NCBI GenBank assembly: GCA_937901745.1
Contig: CALGSZ010000134.1
Coordinates: 19,104 to 83,103, forward strand
From: an uncultured Chloroflexota bacterium
Lineage (GTDB): Bacteria > Chloroflexota > Chloroflexia > Thermomicrobiales > UBA6265
Length of the DNA: 64,000 nt
Reading direction: 5' to 3'
The position numbers were made by a program, and so were the translations under genes. The notes beneath the pieces were generated by a model, which saw only the letters and a program-made list of their open reading frames with translations, was not told where the DNA came from and ran no database searches. Positions 50,385 to 59,432 of the stretch are shown here, in pieces (the first letter of the stretch is position 1; each line of letters starts with the position of its first letter).

Positions 50385-51500
50385 GTGATCAACCATCGCT
50401 GGCGAGATTTCGATGTGCCGATGCTGCTGGTCGCCATCGTCCTGATGGGCTTCGGCGTCGTCGCGATCTGGAGTGCGCAAGGCGGTGGCGACCTAACGAT
50501 CCAGAACGAGGGCATCCGCCAGGCAATTTTCGGCATCATTGGGCTGGCCCTGATGTTCATCGTCGCCGGGATGGATTACCGGTTCCTGGCCTCGATGTCG
50601 TGGATCTTCTATTTCGCGGCGCTGGCGGCGCTGGCGCTCGTGCTCGTTCCCGGCATCGGCGTTGAGATCGCGGGCGCGCGCCGGTGGTTCGAGTTCGGCT
50701 CGTTTACGGTCCAGCCGTCCGAGTTCGGCAAGCTGGCGACCATCATCGCGCTGGCCGGGTTCATCGCCTCGCGCGGCCGGGAAATGGGGACGATTGGCAA
50801 CTTCCTGGTCTCCCTGGCTATCGTCGGCGCGCCGGCCGCCCTCGTCTTCGAGGAGCCGGACCTGGGGACAACGACGGTTTACCTCGTGATTTGGGCGTCG
50901 ATGGCGCTCGTCAGCGCGGTCCGGCTGCTGCACGTGGGGATACTTGCGATGGCCTCCGTGCCGGCCGTGGCCTTCGCGTGGTTCTTCCTCTTCGAGGATT
51001 ACCAGCGAGCGCGGTTGCTGATTTCCTATAACCCAGAATCCGATCCGACAGGCGCCGGGTACAACATCCTGCAGGCACGGATGAGCATTGGGTCCGGCGG
51101 GCTCTTCGGCTTCGGGCTACAGGGCGGCTCTCAGAGCCGATTGGAGCTGCTGAAGGTCCGCGAGTCCGACTTCATCTTCGCCCACGCGAGCGGCATGGTC
51201 GGATTCGTCGGCATTCTCGGCTTGTTCGCCTGCTACATCTTGCTGCTCTGGCGCTGCCTGCGGGTCGTCGAAACGGCGAAGGACACCTTTGGGCAGTGCG
51301 TCGCGGCGGCCGTCACCGGCATCATCTTCTACCAAGCATTCGTCAACATGGGCATGAACATGGGCATCTTGCCTGTGACGGGTATCACGCTCCCCTTCGT
51401 CAGCCAGGGATCGTCCTCTCTGTGGACGTTTCTCCTCTGCCTCGGCGTGTTGCAGAGCATCCTCATGCGTCACCGGAAGCTGGCGTTCCAGCCGGATTGA
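50385..51500 (+). CDS. FtsW/RodA/SpoVE-family peptidoglycan polymerase
   Basis: A 371-aa SEDS membrane protein with about ten helices. The family-conserved ARRWFEFGSFTVQPSEFGKLATI, FEEPDLGTT and the C-terminal FVNMGMNMGILPVTGITLPFVSQGSSSLW with the catalytic-region Gly-Ser-Ser are present. Members polymerise lipid II in elongation (RodA) or division (FtsW). The short length and the absence of division-cluster neighbours suggest RodA, but this is not decisive. Starts with GTG at 50385. Confidence 0.9.
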   Translation: MINHRWRDFDVPMLLVAIVLMGFGVVAIWSAQGGGDLTIQNEGIRQAIFGIIGLALMFIVAGMDYRFLASMSWIFYFAALAALALVLVPGIGVEIAGARRWFEFGSFTVQPSEFGKLATIIALAGFIASRGREMGTIGNFLVSLAIVGAPAALVFEEPDLGTTTVYLVIWASMALVSAVRLLHVGILAMASVPAVAFAWFFLFEDYQRARLLISYNPESDPTGAGYNILQARMSIGSGGLFGFGLQGGSQSRLELLKVRESDFIFAHASGMVGFVGILGLFACYILLLWRCLRVVETAKDTFGQCVAAAVTGIIFYQAFVNMGMNMGILPVTGITLPFVSQGSSSLWTFLLCLGVLQSILMRHRKLAFQPD

Positions 51501-51516
51501 TTCCTCCAGCGCGGGT

Positions 51517-52374
51517 TCATTTATCTGGGGCGGAATCCGTCCGCGACGCTCCGCGCTCCTTCTGTACGCTCTGGACGAGCTGATAGGCATCGGAGCGCGG
51601 AATGCCGAGGATCGCGGCAAGCTCCCGCGCGGCTTGGCTTGGCCGCATGCCGCTAGCGATGAGGCGACGGGCAAGATCCTCTGGCTGCTCCTGGGCGGGG
51701 GTTACCTCCGCTGCCTCGCCGACGACGATGACGACTTCCCCGCGCAAATCGGTGTCCGCGAGCGCGCCCGCAAGCGAGTGGAGCGTTCCCCGACGCACCT
51801 CTTCGTGCATCTTGGTTAGCTCCCGGGCAACGATCGCGGACCGGTCGCCGAGGAGTTCAGCGATCTCAGCCAGAGTCGCGGCGACGCGGCCGGGAGCCTC
51901 GTAGAGGATGAGAGGGAACCCGGTAGCTCCCCCGCGCAGCAGCAAGCGTCGCCGCTCGGCCGCTTCCCTCGGGAGAAAGCCGAGAAAGACGAACGGCCCC
52001 TCGATCAGCCCAGAGATTGCGACCGCGGCAGTGACAGCGGAGGGACCGGGGATGACGCGCACCGGATAGCCAGCCTCCGCCGCGGCAGCAACAAGGTCGC
52101 GACCCGGATCGGAGACAGCGGGCATGCCAGCATCGCTGACGAGAGCGACGTCTCCGCGCGCCAGTGCGGCGAGCAATTCTTCTCGTCGCTTGCGCTCGTT
52201 GAAGGCGTGGTAGGAGACGGTTGGCGTGGCGATGCCGAAGTGGCTGAGGAGCTTCCGCGTATGGCGGGTGTCCTCCGCGGCGATGAGCGAGACTTCACGC
52301 AGGACACGCGTGGCACGTGGGGAGAGATCTTCCAGGTTTCCAATCGGCGTGCCGACGACGTAGAGTGTGCCCAC
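51517..52374 (-). CDS. rsmI: 16S rRNA (cytidine-2'-O-)-methyltransferase RsmI
   Basis: A 285-aa SAM-dependent enzyme that methylates C1402 of 16S rRNA. The tetrapyrrole-methylase-type LYVVGTPIGNLEDLSPRA, AEDTRHTRKLLSHFGI, SDAGMPAVSDPG, IPGPSAVTAA and ARELTKMHEEVRRG motifs are present. The C-terminal part (about 225-285) is a small helical domain with RPSQAARELAAILGIPRSDAYQLV. It is convergent with the RodA-like gene and divergent from dnaX. Confidence 0.96.
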   Translation of the reverse strand: MGTLYVVGTPIGNLEDLSPRATRVLREVSLIAAEDTRHTRKLLSHFGIATPTVSYHAFNERKRREELLAALARGDVALVSDAGMPAVSDPGRDLVAAAAEAGYPVRVIPGPSAVTAAVAISGLIEGPFVFLGFLPREAAERRRLLLRGGATGFPLILYEAPGRVAATLAEIAELLGDRSAIVARELTKMHEEVRRGTLHSLAGALADTDLRGEVVIVVGEAAEVTPAQEQPEDLARRLIASGMRPSQAARELAAILGIPRSDAYQLVQSVQKERGASRTDSAPDK

Positions 52375-52420
52375 CAGTTTGTCTCTCAGTCAGCGCAAGA
52401 ATAGAACAAAGGATCTATCG

Positions 52421-52428
52421 AGTATACT
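52421..52428. promoter_or_regulatory. Palindromic AGTATACT between rsmI and dnaX
   Basis: AGTATACT is its own reverse complement and places a TATACT -10-like box on both strands in the 117-bp divergent gap between rsmI and dnaX. No good -35 was found on either side, so this is only a candidate shared core promoter. Confidence 0.3.
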
Positions 52429-52491
52429 GCCCGTACGAACAATCCCGGCTGGCCTTGCTGGCCGGAGTGGTGATTCGGAGGCGCTCCTCGC

Positions 52492-54390
52492 ATGAGCAAT
52501 CCGTCGCTGTTTCCCGAGACTGAAGCTGCCGCGCCGGCCGCCGCGCAGGCGTCGGCCGCACCGGGGCAGACACAATCGCTCTATCGAAAGTATCGGCCTC
52601 AGAGCTTCGACGCGGAGGAGCTCGTCGGCCAGGAGCACGTCGTCCGCACGCTGCGTAACGCAATCGCGCTTGGCAGAGTCGCGCACGCCTACCTCTTCTG
52701 TGGCCCGCGCGGCACCGGCAAGACGACGACGGCGCGACTGCTAGCGAAAGCCGTCAACTGCCTCGATCCCGATCCACAAGCTCGACCGTGCAATCGCTGC
52801 GCGAATTGCCAGGCGATCACGACCGGGGCGACGACGGATGTCATCGAGATCGACGCGGCGAGCAATCGTGGCATCGACGATATCCGGGACCTGCGAGAGC
52901 GCGTCAAGTACGCGCCGACCCACCTGCAGACGAAGTTCTACATCATTGACGAGGCGCACCAGATTACCGGGGCGGCAGCGAACGCGTTCCTGAAGACGCT
53001 GGAGGAGCCGCCGCCGCACACGAAGTTCGTGCTGGCGACGACCGACCCGGAAGAGTTACTGCCGACAATCGTCTCGCGCTGCCAGCGGTTCGATTTCCGC
53101 CGGATCGGCGTGGATGCGATCGTCGCGCGGCTGCGGACCGTCGCGACGGCCGAGGGGTTGGAAGTCGAGGACGATGCGCTGCGGGTGATTGCGCGGCACG
53201 CGACCGGCAGCTTGCGCGATGCGTTAGGGCTCCTCGATCAATTGGCCGTCTATGGGCAAGACGCGGGCGACGGGGAGCGCCGGGTGATCACCGCGGACGA
53301 CGCACGGGCGCTGCTCGGAGTCAGCCGCAACGACCGGGTTGAGACCCTGGTGACGGCGCTCGCTGAGAAGGACACCGCGCTTGCCCTCGGTGCGATCAAC
53401 GCCGCTGTCGAGGCAGGCGAGGATCCGCGACAGCTGAACCGCCAGCTCGTGGCCTACCTGCGCGTGCTGCTCCACACCAAGGCGGGGGACTCGCTGGACG
53501 CGGACGAGCGAGCGAAAGAGCTCGCGCAGCGGTTCGAGCTGCTGGAGCTTGCGGAGCTGGCACGGCTCTTCTCCGAGGTCGACTATCGAATTCGGCACTC
53601 GTCATACCAGCATCTGCCGCTGGAGGTCGCGCTGGTCGAAGCGACGCTTCGGGGCACGACTCGGGCTTCGGCAGCGCCGGCCGGCACGCGACAAGCGACG
53701 AGCGCTCCCGCCGCTGAGCCAGCAATGCCGCCACCGCCAACAGCGGAGACTGAACGCAGGCCGGCGGGGCCATCGCTGCGTGATCGAGTGCGAGGCAGTG
53801 CGCCGTCGGTGCAAGCATCCGCCCCCGCGCCTGCTCCTGCCGCTATGGCGCAGGCAGCCACACCACGTCCCGCGGCAGCACCTCCCGCGACTCCGGCTGC
53901 GCCGGCAACGCCGTCGGGCGAGGCCGTGGTCACCGTCGAGCAATTGGCGGAGCTTTGGCCGCGCATCCGGCTCGAGATCAAGGCGATCAATCGCCGAATC
54001 GAAGCGTTGCTGACCTCGATCGATCCGCACTCGGTGCAGGGAGATCAGATCATCCTCGTCTCGCCGTACGCGTTCCACCGGGACCGGCTGAACACCGATG
54101 AGGTGCGCGCGGTCGTCGAGGACGTGATCAGCCGAGTCGTGCGGCGGCGCGTGCGCGTCTGCTGCGTGTTGCGCGGCGAGGCTCCGCCGACGGCAGTGTC
54201 GGCTCAGTCGGCATCGGCTCCGGCGGTGGCGCCGCAGCCCGTGGTCGCGGAAGAGGCGCCTCAAGCTGAGGCGGTTTCAAGCACGCCCGCGACGAGCGAG
54301 CCGCCTGCAGAGCCCGACTCGACAGACGAGCGAGACGCCGAGCGGATCGCGGCGGCGAAGAACATCTTCGACGCGGAGGAGATCACGTAG
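52492..54390 (+). CDS. dnaX: DNA polymerase III subunits gamma/tau
   Basis: A 632-aa AAA+ clamp-loader subunit. SLYRKYRPQSF, Walker A GPRGTGKTT, the four zinc-binding cysteines (NCLDPD...PCNRCANC), Walker B IIDEAHQ and the SRC motif (IVSRCQRFDF) are in order. An Ala/Pro/Thr-rich linker (about 390-480) leads to a C-terminal tau-like domain (about 485-570) with VEQLAELWPRIRLEIKAINR. An N-terminal extension of about 30 residues precedes the canonical start. GGAGG stands 10 nt before the ATG. Programmed frameshifting was not checked. Confidence 0.95.
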   Translation: MSNPSLFPETEAAAPAAAQASAAPGQTQSLYRKYRPQSFDAEELVGQEHVVRTLRNAIALGRVAHAYLFCGPRGTGKTTTARLLAKAVNCLDPDPQARPCNRCANCQAITTGATTDVIEIDAASNRGIDDIRDLRERVKYAPTHLQTKFYIIDEAHQITGAAANAFLKTLEEPPPHTKFVLATTDPEELLPTIVSRCQRFDFRRIGVDAIVARLRTVATAEGLEVEDDALRVIARHATGSLRDALGLLDQLAVYGQDAGDGERRVITADDARALLGVSRNDRVETLVTALAEKDTALALGAINAAVEAGEDPRQLNRQLVAYLRVLLHTKAGDSLDADERAKELAQRFELLELAELARLFSEVDYRIRHSSYQHLPLEVALVEATLRGTTRASAAPAGTRQATSAPAAEPAMPPPPTAETERRPAGPSLRDRVRGSAPSVQASAPAPAPAAMAQAATPRPAAAPPATPAAPATPSGEAVVTVEQLAELWPRIRLEIKAINRRIEALLTSIDPHSVQGDQIILVSPYAFHRDRLNTDEVRAVVEDVISRVVRRRVRVCCVLRGEAPPTAVSAQSASAPAVAPQPVVAEEAPQAEAVSSTPATSEPPAEPDSTDERDAERIAAAKNIFDAEEIT

Positions 54391-54418
54391 GGGCGCACTC
54401 GACACCCAAGTCGCTCAC

Positions 54419-55756
54419 CTACTCCGCTTCTTCCGCCGCCGGACTGGCCGCAGCCGGTGAGGCGCTCGGCGAGGCGACCGGCGACGCGGCTGGAGACGCG
54501 ACGGGCGTGCCGGCAGGCGCGGCGGAGTCGTAGAGGGTGATGACGTTGCCGCCCGGCTCCGCGAGCAACAGCGCGAATCCTCCAGGCTCCTGATCCTCGG
54601 ACAGGGACTGCCGCGGATCGGCTCGGATCACCAGTCCGGCGGGTGTCCACCACAAACCCGAGATATCGGCTGCGGCCGGGACGGGGATGTTCAGCATCGC
54701 CTCGCCGTCGATCTGCTGCACCCAGAATGTGGTGATGGGTTGGCCGTCGTCGCTGGGGGCCACGACGGTGTAGGCGACGACCTGACCGTCCGGCGACGGC
54801 GCGAAATGGCCGATCGCTGACACGGGGGCCACCCGCGCGGAGGCGGCGACGAGGCGCGGGGAGCCACCATGCGTGGAGATTGCAAAGAGATCGCCACCGG
54901 CAGAAAGATCGCCGCGCGTTGAGCCGGTCGAGTAAAGCAGCGTCTTGTTGTCCGGCAGCCAGGCGAGGTCACGGACGGTCTGCCGGCCGCTCGGGTCTGC
55001 CGGCAAGATCTGGACCGGATCGAACGGCGCGGCGCCGACCGACGCCACGACAATACCGGCCGCCGAACCGCTGCCATCTGAATCGAGGTAGGCGATCGAG
55101 CGGCCATCCGGCGACCAGACGATCTCCGACGGCGCCGGGGCCCTGTTCGGACCGATGACGAGCTGAGGCTCCGCCTCGCCGAGCGAGACGAGCGCGACGC
55201 CGCCAGTGGGTAGCGCGACCATCACCGCATCGGACGCGGGCGACCATGCGATCCCGCCCGCGCCGGCCGCGCTCGGCACTGGCGAGCCGGACGACGACGC
55301 CAGCCGATCGAGGCCATCGAACCGGGCAAGCTCTTCGCCGCCGGTGGCGAGAACGAGCAGCGAAAGGCCGCTTTCCTCCTGGACCAGGATGGCGACGCGC
55401 TCACCGTCTGGCGCGAGCGCGATGTCGAGCAACTCGCCGTCGCCTTGCCAGATGCGCTCGGGTTGTGACTGATTCGACGCGAACAGGTAAACAGACTGGT
55501 CCACGGCGAGAGCGATCGGTTGCGAGCCTCCCCGATTAGTGAGCAGCTCCTCGACGGGGATCGGCGAGGCGAGCGGCGTCGCGGGCGTGCTGGTCGGGCG
55601 AGGCATGCGCGTCGGCGACGCCTCGGCGACGGTCTCGAGCGTCGGGGGCGGCTCGTTGGCGAAGCGGCGCCCAGAATCGTCGTCGGCGCAGGCGGCGAGC
55701 ACGCCGAGCAGAAGCGCCGCGACGACGAGCACGCGAGCCGGACGGGATCGTCTCAT
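54419..55756 (-). CDS. TolB/WD40-like beta-propeller lipoprotein
   Basis: A 445-aa exported protein. The start at 55756 gives a lipoprotein signal peptide RRSRPARVLVVAALLLGV with lipobox LAAC. A Pro/Thr/Ala-rich linker leads to a beta-propeller (about 75-395) with recurrent D-x-A-x-S-P-D-G-x-x-I/V-A-Y type blades (ALAPDGERVAIL, VWSPDGRSIAYL, APSPDGQVVAYT). The C-terminus is a low-complexity Ala-Ser-Pro tract. Such propellers bind ligands or proteins; no catalytic site is seen. A GTG at 55792 would put extra residues before the signal peptide. Confidence 0.78.
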   Translation of the reverse strand: MRRSRPARVLVVAALLLGVLAACADDDSGRRFANEPPPTLETVAEASPTRMPRPTSTPATPLASPIPVEELLTNRGGSQPIALAVDQSVYLFASNQSQPERIWQGDGELLDIALAPDGERVAILVQEESGLSLLVLATGGEELARFDGLDRLASSSGSPVPSAAGAGGIAWSPASDAVMVALPTGGVALVSLGEAEPQLVIGPNRAPAPSEIVWSPDGRSIAYLDSDGSGSAAGIVVASVGAAPFDPVQILPADPSGRQTVRDLAWLPDNKTLLYSTGSTRGDLSAGGDLFAISTHGGSPRLVAASARVAPVSAIGHFAPSPDGQVVAYTVVAPSDDGQPITTFWVQQIDGEAMLNIPVPAAADISGLWWTPAGLVIRADPRQSLSEDQEPGGFALLLAEPGGNVITLYDSAAPAGTPVASPAASPVASPSASPAAASPAAEEAE

Positions 55757-55947
55757 GGCTGATTGTGCAAGGCACCCTCGCAGGATGGACACCGGCTATC
55801 GGCAAATCGAGGCGAGCCGCGCGAGCGGCAGATGGATCGGCTTCGTAGTCACGGAGTGTACATCAAGGCCGCGCGGGGCCGGCGCGGGCAGCAGTGCTAA
55901 TGAGGCGACCGATGGCTAATAACCGGCGCGGAAAACGCGAGGCCAAA

Positions 55948-55978
55948 TGCTAGACTGTTGCGGGGCCGCGAGCGGCCC
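55948..55978 (+). promoter_or_regulatory. Extended -10 TGCTAGACT and leader hairpin before gatC
   Basis: TG-C-TAGACT (TG at 55948, box 55951-55956) lies 60 bp before gatC. GGGCCGC (55963-55969) and GCGGCCC (55972-55978) form a perfect 7-bp stem with two bases between at the expected start of the mRNA. Confidence 0.45.
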
Positions 55979-56017
55979 TCACTCACGCGTGTGTTCGTTC
56001 TATATGCAGGATGCCGT

Positions 56018-56323
56018 ATGACCCTCACGATCGCCGACGTTGACCATGTCGCTTCCCTCGCCCGGCTGGGATTGACCCCGGAGGAGCGGGAGCAAATGCG
56101 CGAGCAGCTATCCACCATCCTCGAGCACATCGCGCTCCTGAATGAGCTCGATACCGAGGCTATCCCGCCGACGGCCCAGGTGATCGCGTTGACGAACGTG
56201 ATGCGCGATGACGAGGTTCGCCCGTCTCTGCCGGTCGAGGCCGTGCTGGCGAATGCTCCGCGACGGAGCGGCGATTACTTCGAGGTTCACACGCCGCTCG
56301 GCGGCGACGAGGAGCTGCCATGA
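56018..56323 (+). CDS. gatC: Aspartyl/glutamyl-tRNA amidotransferase subunit C
   Basis: A 101-aa subunit of GatCAB, which converts Glu-tRNA-Gln (and often Asp-tRNA-Asn) to the amide form. DVDHVASLARLGLTPEEREQMREQL and the C-terminal NAPRRSGDYFEVHTPLGG are typical. ATG at 56018 has AGGA 7 nt upstream and gives the family length; a longer frame from 55958 is unlikely. Its stop overlaps the gatA start as ATGA. gatB is not in the window. Confidence 0.93.
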   Translation: MTLTIADVDHVASLARLGLTPEEREQMREQLSTILEHIALLNELDTEAIPPTAQVIALTNVMRDDEVRPSLPVEAVLANAPRRSGDYFEVHTPLGGDEELP

Positions 56324-57798
56324 GCGCGGGGAACAGCTCGACCTGGACTGAGTTGACCAGCCTTACCGCGGCGGAGGCGCGCCGGCTCCTCGATGAGCGG
56401 AAGATCTCCGCGGTGGAGTTGGCGGAAGCGCACCTCGCGCGAATCGAGGCGCTCGAGCCAACGCTGCATTGCCATCTCCACGTGATGGCCGATGTGGCGC
56501 GCGAGCAGGCGCGAGAAGCTGACGCGCGGATCGAACGCGGGGAGGCGGCGCCGCTGACGGGTATCCCGATCTCGCTCAAGGACGTGCTGTGCACGATGGA
56601 CGCGCCAACGACGGCAGCATCGCGCATCCTGGAGGGGTACCGCTCGCCATACGACGCGACCGTGGTCCAAAAGCTGCGGGAGCAGGGCGCGGTGTTCGTC
56701 GGCAAGGCGAACACCGATGAGTTCGCGATGGGCTCCTCGACGGAGAACTCCGCGTTCGGGGGGACGAAGAACCCGTGGGACACGACGCGCGTGCCGGGTG
56801 GATCGTCCGGCGGCCCGGCGGCGGCGGTCGCATCCGGCGAGGCGATCCTCGGACTCGGCTCCGACACGGGCGGCTCGATCCGGCAGCCGGCGGGATTCTG
56901 CGGGATCGTCGGGGTGAAGCCGACTTACGGGCGCGTCTCCCGTTACGGCCTGATCGCGTTCGCGAGCAGCTTGGATCAGATCGGGCCGTTCGCGCGGACG
57001 GTTGAAGACGCGGCGATTCTTCTGGAGGCTATCGCGGGTCATGACCCGGCGGACTCGACCTCCTCGCCGCTGCCGGTACCCACCTACCGGGCGGCGCTGC
57101 GGCCCGATCTGCGCGGCTTGCGGATCGGGATCGCTCAGGAGTACAGCGTGCCGGGGATGGAGCCCGGAGTTGCGACCGCGGTCGAAGCGGCCATCGACCG
57201 GCTAAAGGAACTCGGCGCCGAAATCGTCCCAGTCTCCCTCCCGCACACGAAGTACGCCCTCCCGGTCTACTACATCACGGCTCCGGCGGAGGCGAGCGCG
57301 AACCTGGCGCGGTACGACGGGGTACGGTACGGGCTTGCCTGCGAGGCGAGCTCGCTGCGCGAGATGTACGAGAAGACGCGGGGCCGGGGTTTCGGCGCGG
57401 AGGTGAAGCGCCGGATCATGCTGGGGACGTACGCGCTGAGCTCCGGCTACTACGATGCGTACTACGTCAAGGCGCAGAAGGTTCGGACGCTGATCAAGCG
57501 CGACTTCGATGAGGCGTTCGAGCGGGTAGACGCGATCGCGGTGCCGACGTCGCCGACGGTGGCGTTCCCGCTCGGGGCTCGGCTGGACGACCCGTATCAA
57601 ATGTATCTGGCGGACGTCTTCACGGTGCCTGCGAACCTAGCGGGCATTCCGGGAATCGCGGTGCCATGCGGCTTCTCGGAGGGGCTGCCGGTGTCGCTGC
57701 AGGTGCTGGCGAAGCCGTTCGACGAGGAGACGGCGCTGCGGGTGGCCTACGCCTACGAGCAGAGCGAAGGGTGGTGGCGGATGCGCCCACCGGTGTGA
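56320..57798 (+). CDS. gatA: Glutamyl-tRNA(Gln) amidotransferase subunit A
   Basis: A 492-aa amidase-signature enzyme that frees ammonia from glutamine for GatB. The catalytic triad is visible: Lys87 in PISLKDVL, cis-Ser162 in PGGSSGGP and nucleophile Ser186 in SDTGGSIRQP, matching S. aureus Lys79, Ser154 and Ser178. AGATs typical GVKPTYGRVSRYG and GIPGIAVPCGFSEGLPVSLQ follow. It is translationally coupled to gatC. Confidence 0.96.
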   Translation: MSAGNSSTWTELTSLTAAEARRLLDERKISAVELAEAHLARIEALEPTLHCHLHVMADVAREQAREADARIERGEAAPLTGIPISLKDVLCTMDAPTTAASRILEGYRSPYDATVVQKLREQGAVFVGKANTDEFAMGSSTENSAFGGTKNPWDTTRVPGGSSGGPAAAVASGEAILGLGSDTGGSIRQPAGFCGIVGVKPTYGRVSRYGLIAFASSLDQIGPFARTVEDAAILLEAIAGHDPADSTSSPLPVPTYRAALRPDLRGLRIGIAQEYSVPGMEPGVATAVEAAIDRLKELGAEIVPVSLPHTKYALPVYYITAPAEASANLARYDGVRYGLACEASSLREMYEKTRGRGFGAEVKRRIMLGTYALSSGYYDAYYVKAQKVRTLIKRDFDEAFERVDAIAVPTSPTVAFPLGARLDDPYQMYLADVFTVPANLAGIPGIAVPCGFSEGLPVSLQVLAKPFDEETALRVAYAYEQSEGWWRMRPPV

Positions 57799-57828
57799 CG
57801 GTTCAGGTTTCTCAGAGAGTAGTTGACT

Positions 57829-57862
57829 TTGACACGGAAGTGGCCGCTGCGGTACACTTCCG
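57829..57862 (+). promoter_or_regulatory. Promoter of tRNA-Lys (TTGACA-18-TACACT) with embedded inverted repeat
   Basis: A perfect TTGACA (57829-57834), an 18-bp spacer and TACACT (57853-57858) lie 13 bp before the tRNA. CGGAAGTG (57835-57842) and CACTTCCG (57855-57862) form an 8-bp inverted repeat spanning the spacer and -10, which may be a regulator site. Confidence 0.75.
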
Positions 57863-57871
57863 TCGGTCAAC

Positions 57872-57947
<76 letters not shown>

Positions 57948-58078
57948 CTCTTTATCGCTCCCATTTCTCCCCTAACAGCTAGCCTAACTCCTGTTTTCGA
58001 TTGCCTGACTCTGTGTCAGCTGCACGCTTGGTGGCCCGCGGCTCATGCGCTGCGCCGCAAGCTCTGATTTAATGCGCG

Positions 58079-58098
58079 GCAACCGCGATTCAGGTTGC
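58079..58098. repeat. Small inverted repeat in the gap after tRNA-Lys
   Basis: GCAACC (58079-58084) and GGTTGC (58093-58098) flank eight bases. The remaining 57948-58328 gap shows no gene, no clear terminator and only weak promoter-like hexamers. Confidence 0.3.
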
Positions 58099-58328
58099 GG
58101 GAACCTTGGAAAGGTCGACTTAGCGGCGAGTCCCAGCCGGCATCCGCGGCATCAACATCCGAATGGCGGCGGAATTTAACCCCGTGACAACGTAATCGCT
58201 GCTCCGCATTCGGTTCATCTTGGAACACAACCCCATACCGCGCAATTGTTGCTGTTTGGTATCGTTGGCCTGCTATCCAATTTGATGGCGTATCGATTGC
58301 CTCTCCATCCTCCCGCAGGAGCAGAGCC

Positions 58329-58883
58329 ATGACCAATCAGCCCCAAGACGTGGCCACACCATCGTCCGCGTCGCTCGCCTCACACCTCGATCCCTCGTCG
58401 GAAACTGGCAAGCCGTCCGTCAGCACGTACGTCGCTGGCGCCGTCTACGGGCTGATCACCGTGCTCGCCGTGTTGCAAACGATGCAGCTGCATCCGCCCA
58501 AAGCGTGGCAAGCGGCAGTCACGGTGTTTGGCACCACCCTGGTGATCGCCCTCATCGACGTGTACGCCGATGCCATCGGGGCATTGCTGGGGCAAGAAAC
58601 CCGCCTCACTCGCAATCACCTAGTGGAGTTCTGGCACGAGGCAACGCCGGTGCTTGTGGGAGCGCAGGGACCAACAGTCGTTTTGATCCTCTCCGCGCTC
58701 GGTGTGATGTCCGTAGATCGGGCGATCGATGTGGCTCAGATCGTCGCGTTTGCCACGCTCTTCGCGTACGGGTGGCGCATCGGTCAGAAACTCGATGTGC
58801 CCATCCCTCGGCGCGTGGTTAGTGGACTCGTCCTAATCGCAATTGGTGGCGTTCTCGTGCTAATCAAGGCGGCATTCCACTAA
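58329..58883 (+). CDS. Four-helix membrane protein of unknown function
   Basis: A 184-aa protein. After a soluble start of about 30 residues come about four hydrophobic segments (near 34-50, 62-82, 108-128 and 160-182) with a soluble His/Glu-containing connector (NHLVEFWHEATPV, near 95). AGGAGC precedes the ATG. No family recognised. It is an orphan between tRNA-Lys and a tRNA-3'-end-like repeat, and could be cargo of an old integration; no integrase is present. Confidence 0.6.
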   Translation: MTNQPQDVATPSSASLASHLDPSSETGKPSVSTYVAGAVYGLITVLAVLQTMQLHPPKAWQAAVTVFGTTLVIALIDVYADAIGALLGQETRLTRNHLVEFWHEATPVLVGAQGPTVVLILSALGVMSVDRAIDVAQIVAFATLFAYGWRIGQKLDVPIPRRVVSGLVLIAIGGVLVLIKAAFH

Positions 58884-58936
58884 GTCACTGGAAAGGCTTG
58901 CGGAGATCTCTACTCAGAGGTTCAGCGTTACGGGTT

Positions 58937-58953
58937 CCTGGCAGCCCACCACT
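58937..58953 (+). repeat. tRNA-Lys 3'-end-like direct repeat (possible att relic)
   Basis: CCTGGCAGCCCACCACT matches the tRNA-Lys end and following two bases (57933-57949, CCTGGCGGCTCACCACT) at 15 of 17 positions. Integrative elements often leave such copies. The 58884-59432 gap otherwise holds nothing recognisable. Confidence 0.4.
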
Positions 58954-59432
58954 GGTGAGGAGGAAAATTACTCTCGTAAGATTGCACAGACGGACCTGGG
59001 TCCATCATCATCGCGTGCTAGGCGTTGACGCTCGACGGCACCGTAATTCAGGTAATGGTCCGTGACTCAGGTTGGTCGGAGTACCTGGGTACCATTGTGT
59101 GCCCCCGATTAGGCCTGTAACTTCGGGTTCGCAGGGGTGCGCCCAACGCGCGAACTCGCAACAGGTGGCAAGCTGCCTGGGCCGATCGTCACACCAAGCT
59201 TGACCGCGGCACAGCCCAGCGTCGCTCCGCTCCGCGCCAACCGAAACTCGCATGTCGTCTCGGGCAGATTCCCGCGACGGGTGTTGGTGCGTGGTCCTGT
59301 CAGTCGGGCTTTTCGCGGCGCTCCTTGAGAGGGTGAAACCGGAGAGGAGCTGCAGTTGCTGTTTGGCTGTACTCAGGTATGACGGCTTCTCGCTCGACCA
59401 GGCCAACGCGCGAAAGCGGGTCGGAGGGACGG

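Noticed and set aside
56018..57798. gatB expected after gatA
   Set aside because: No gatB-like frame follows; the next feature is tRNA-Lys, so gatB must lie elsewhere.
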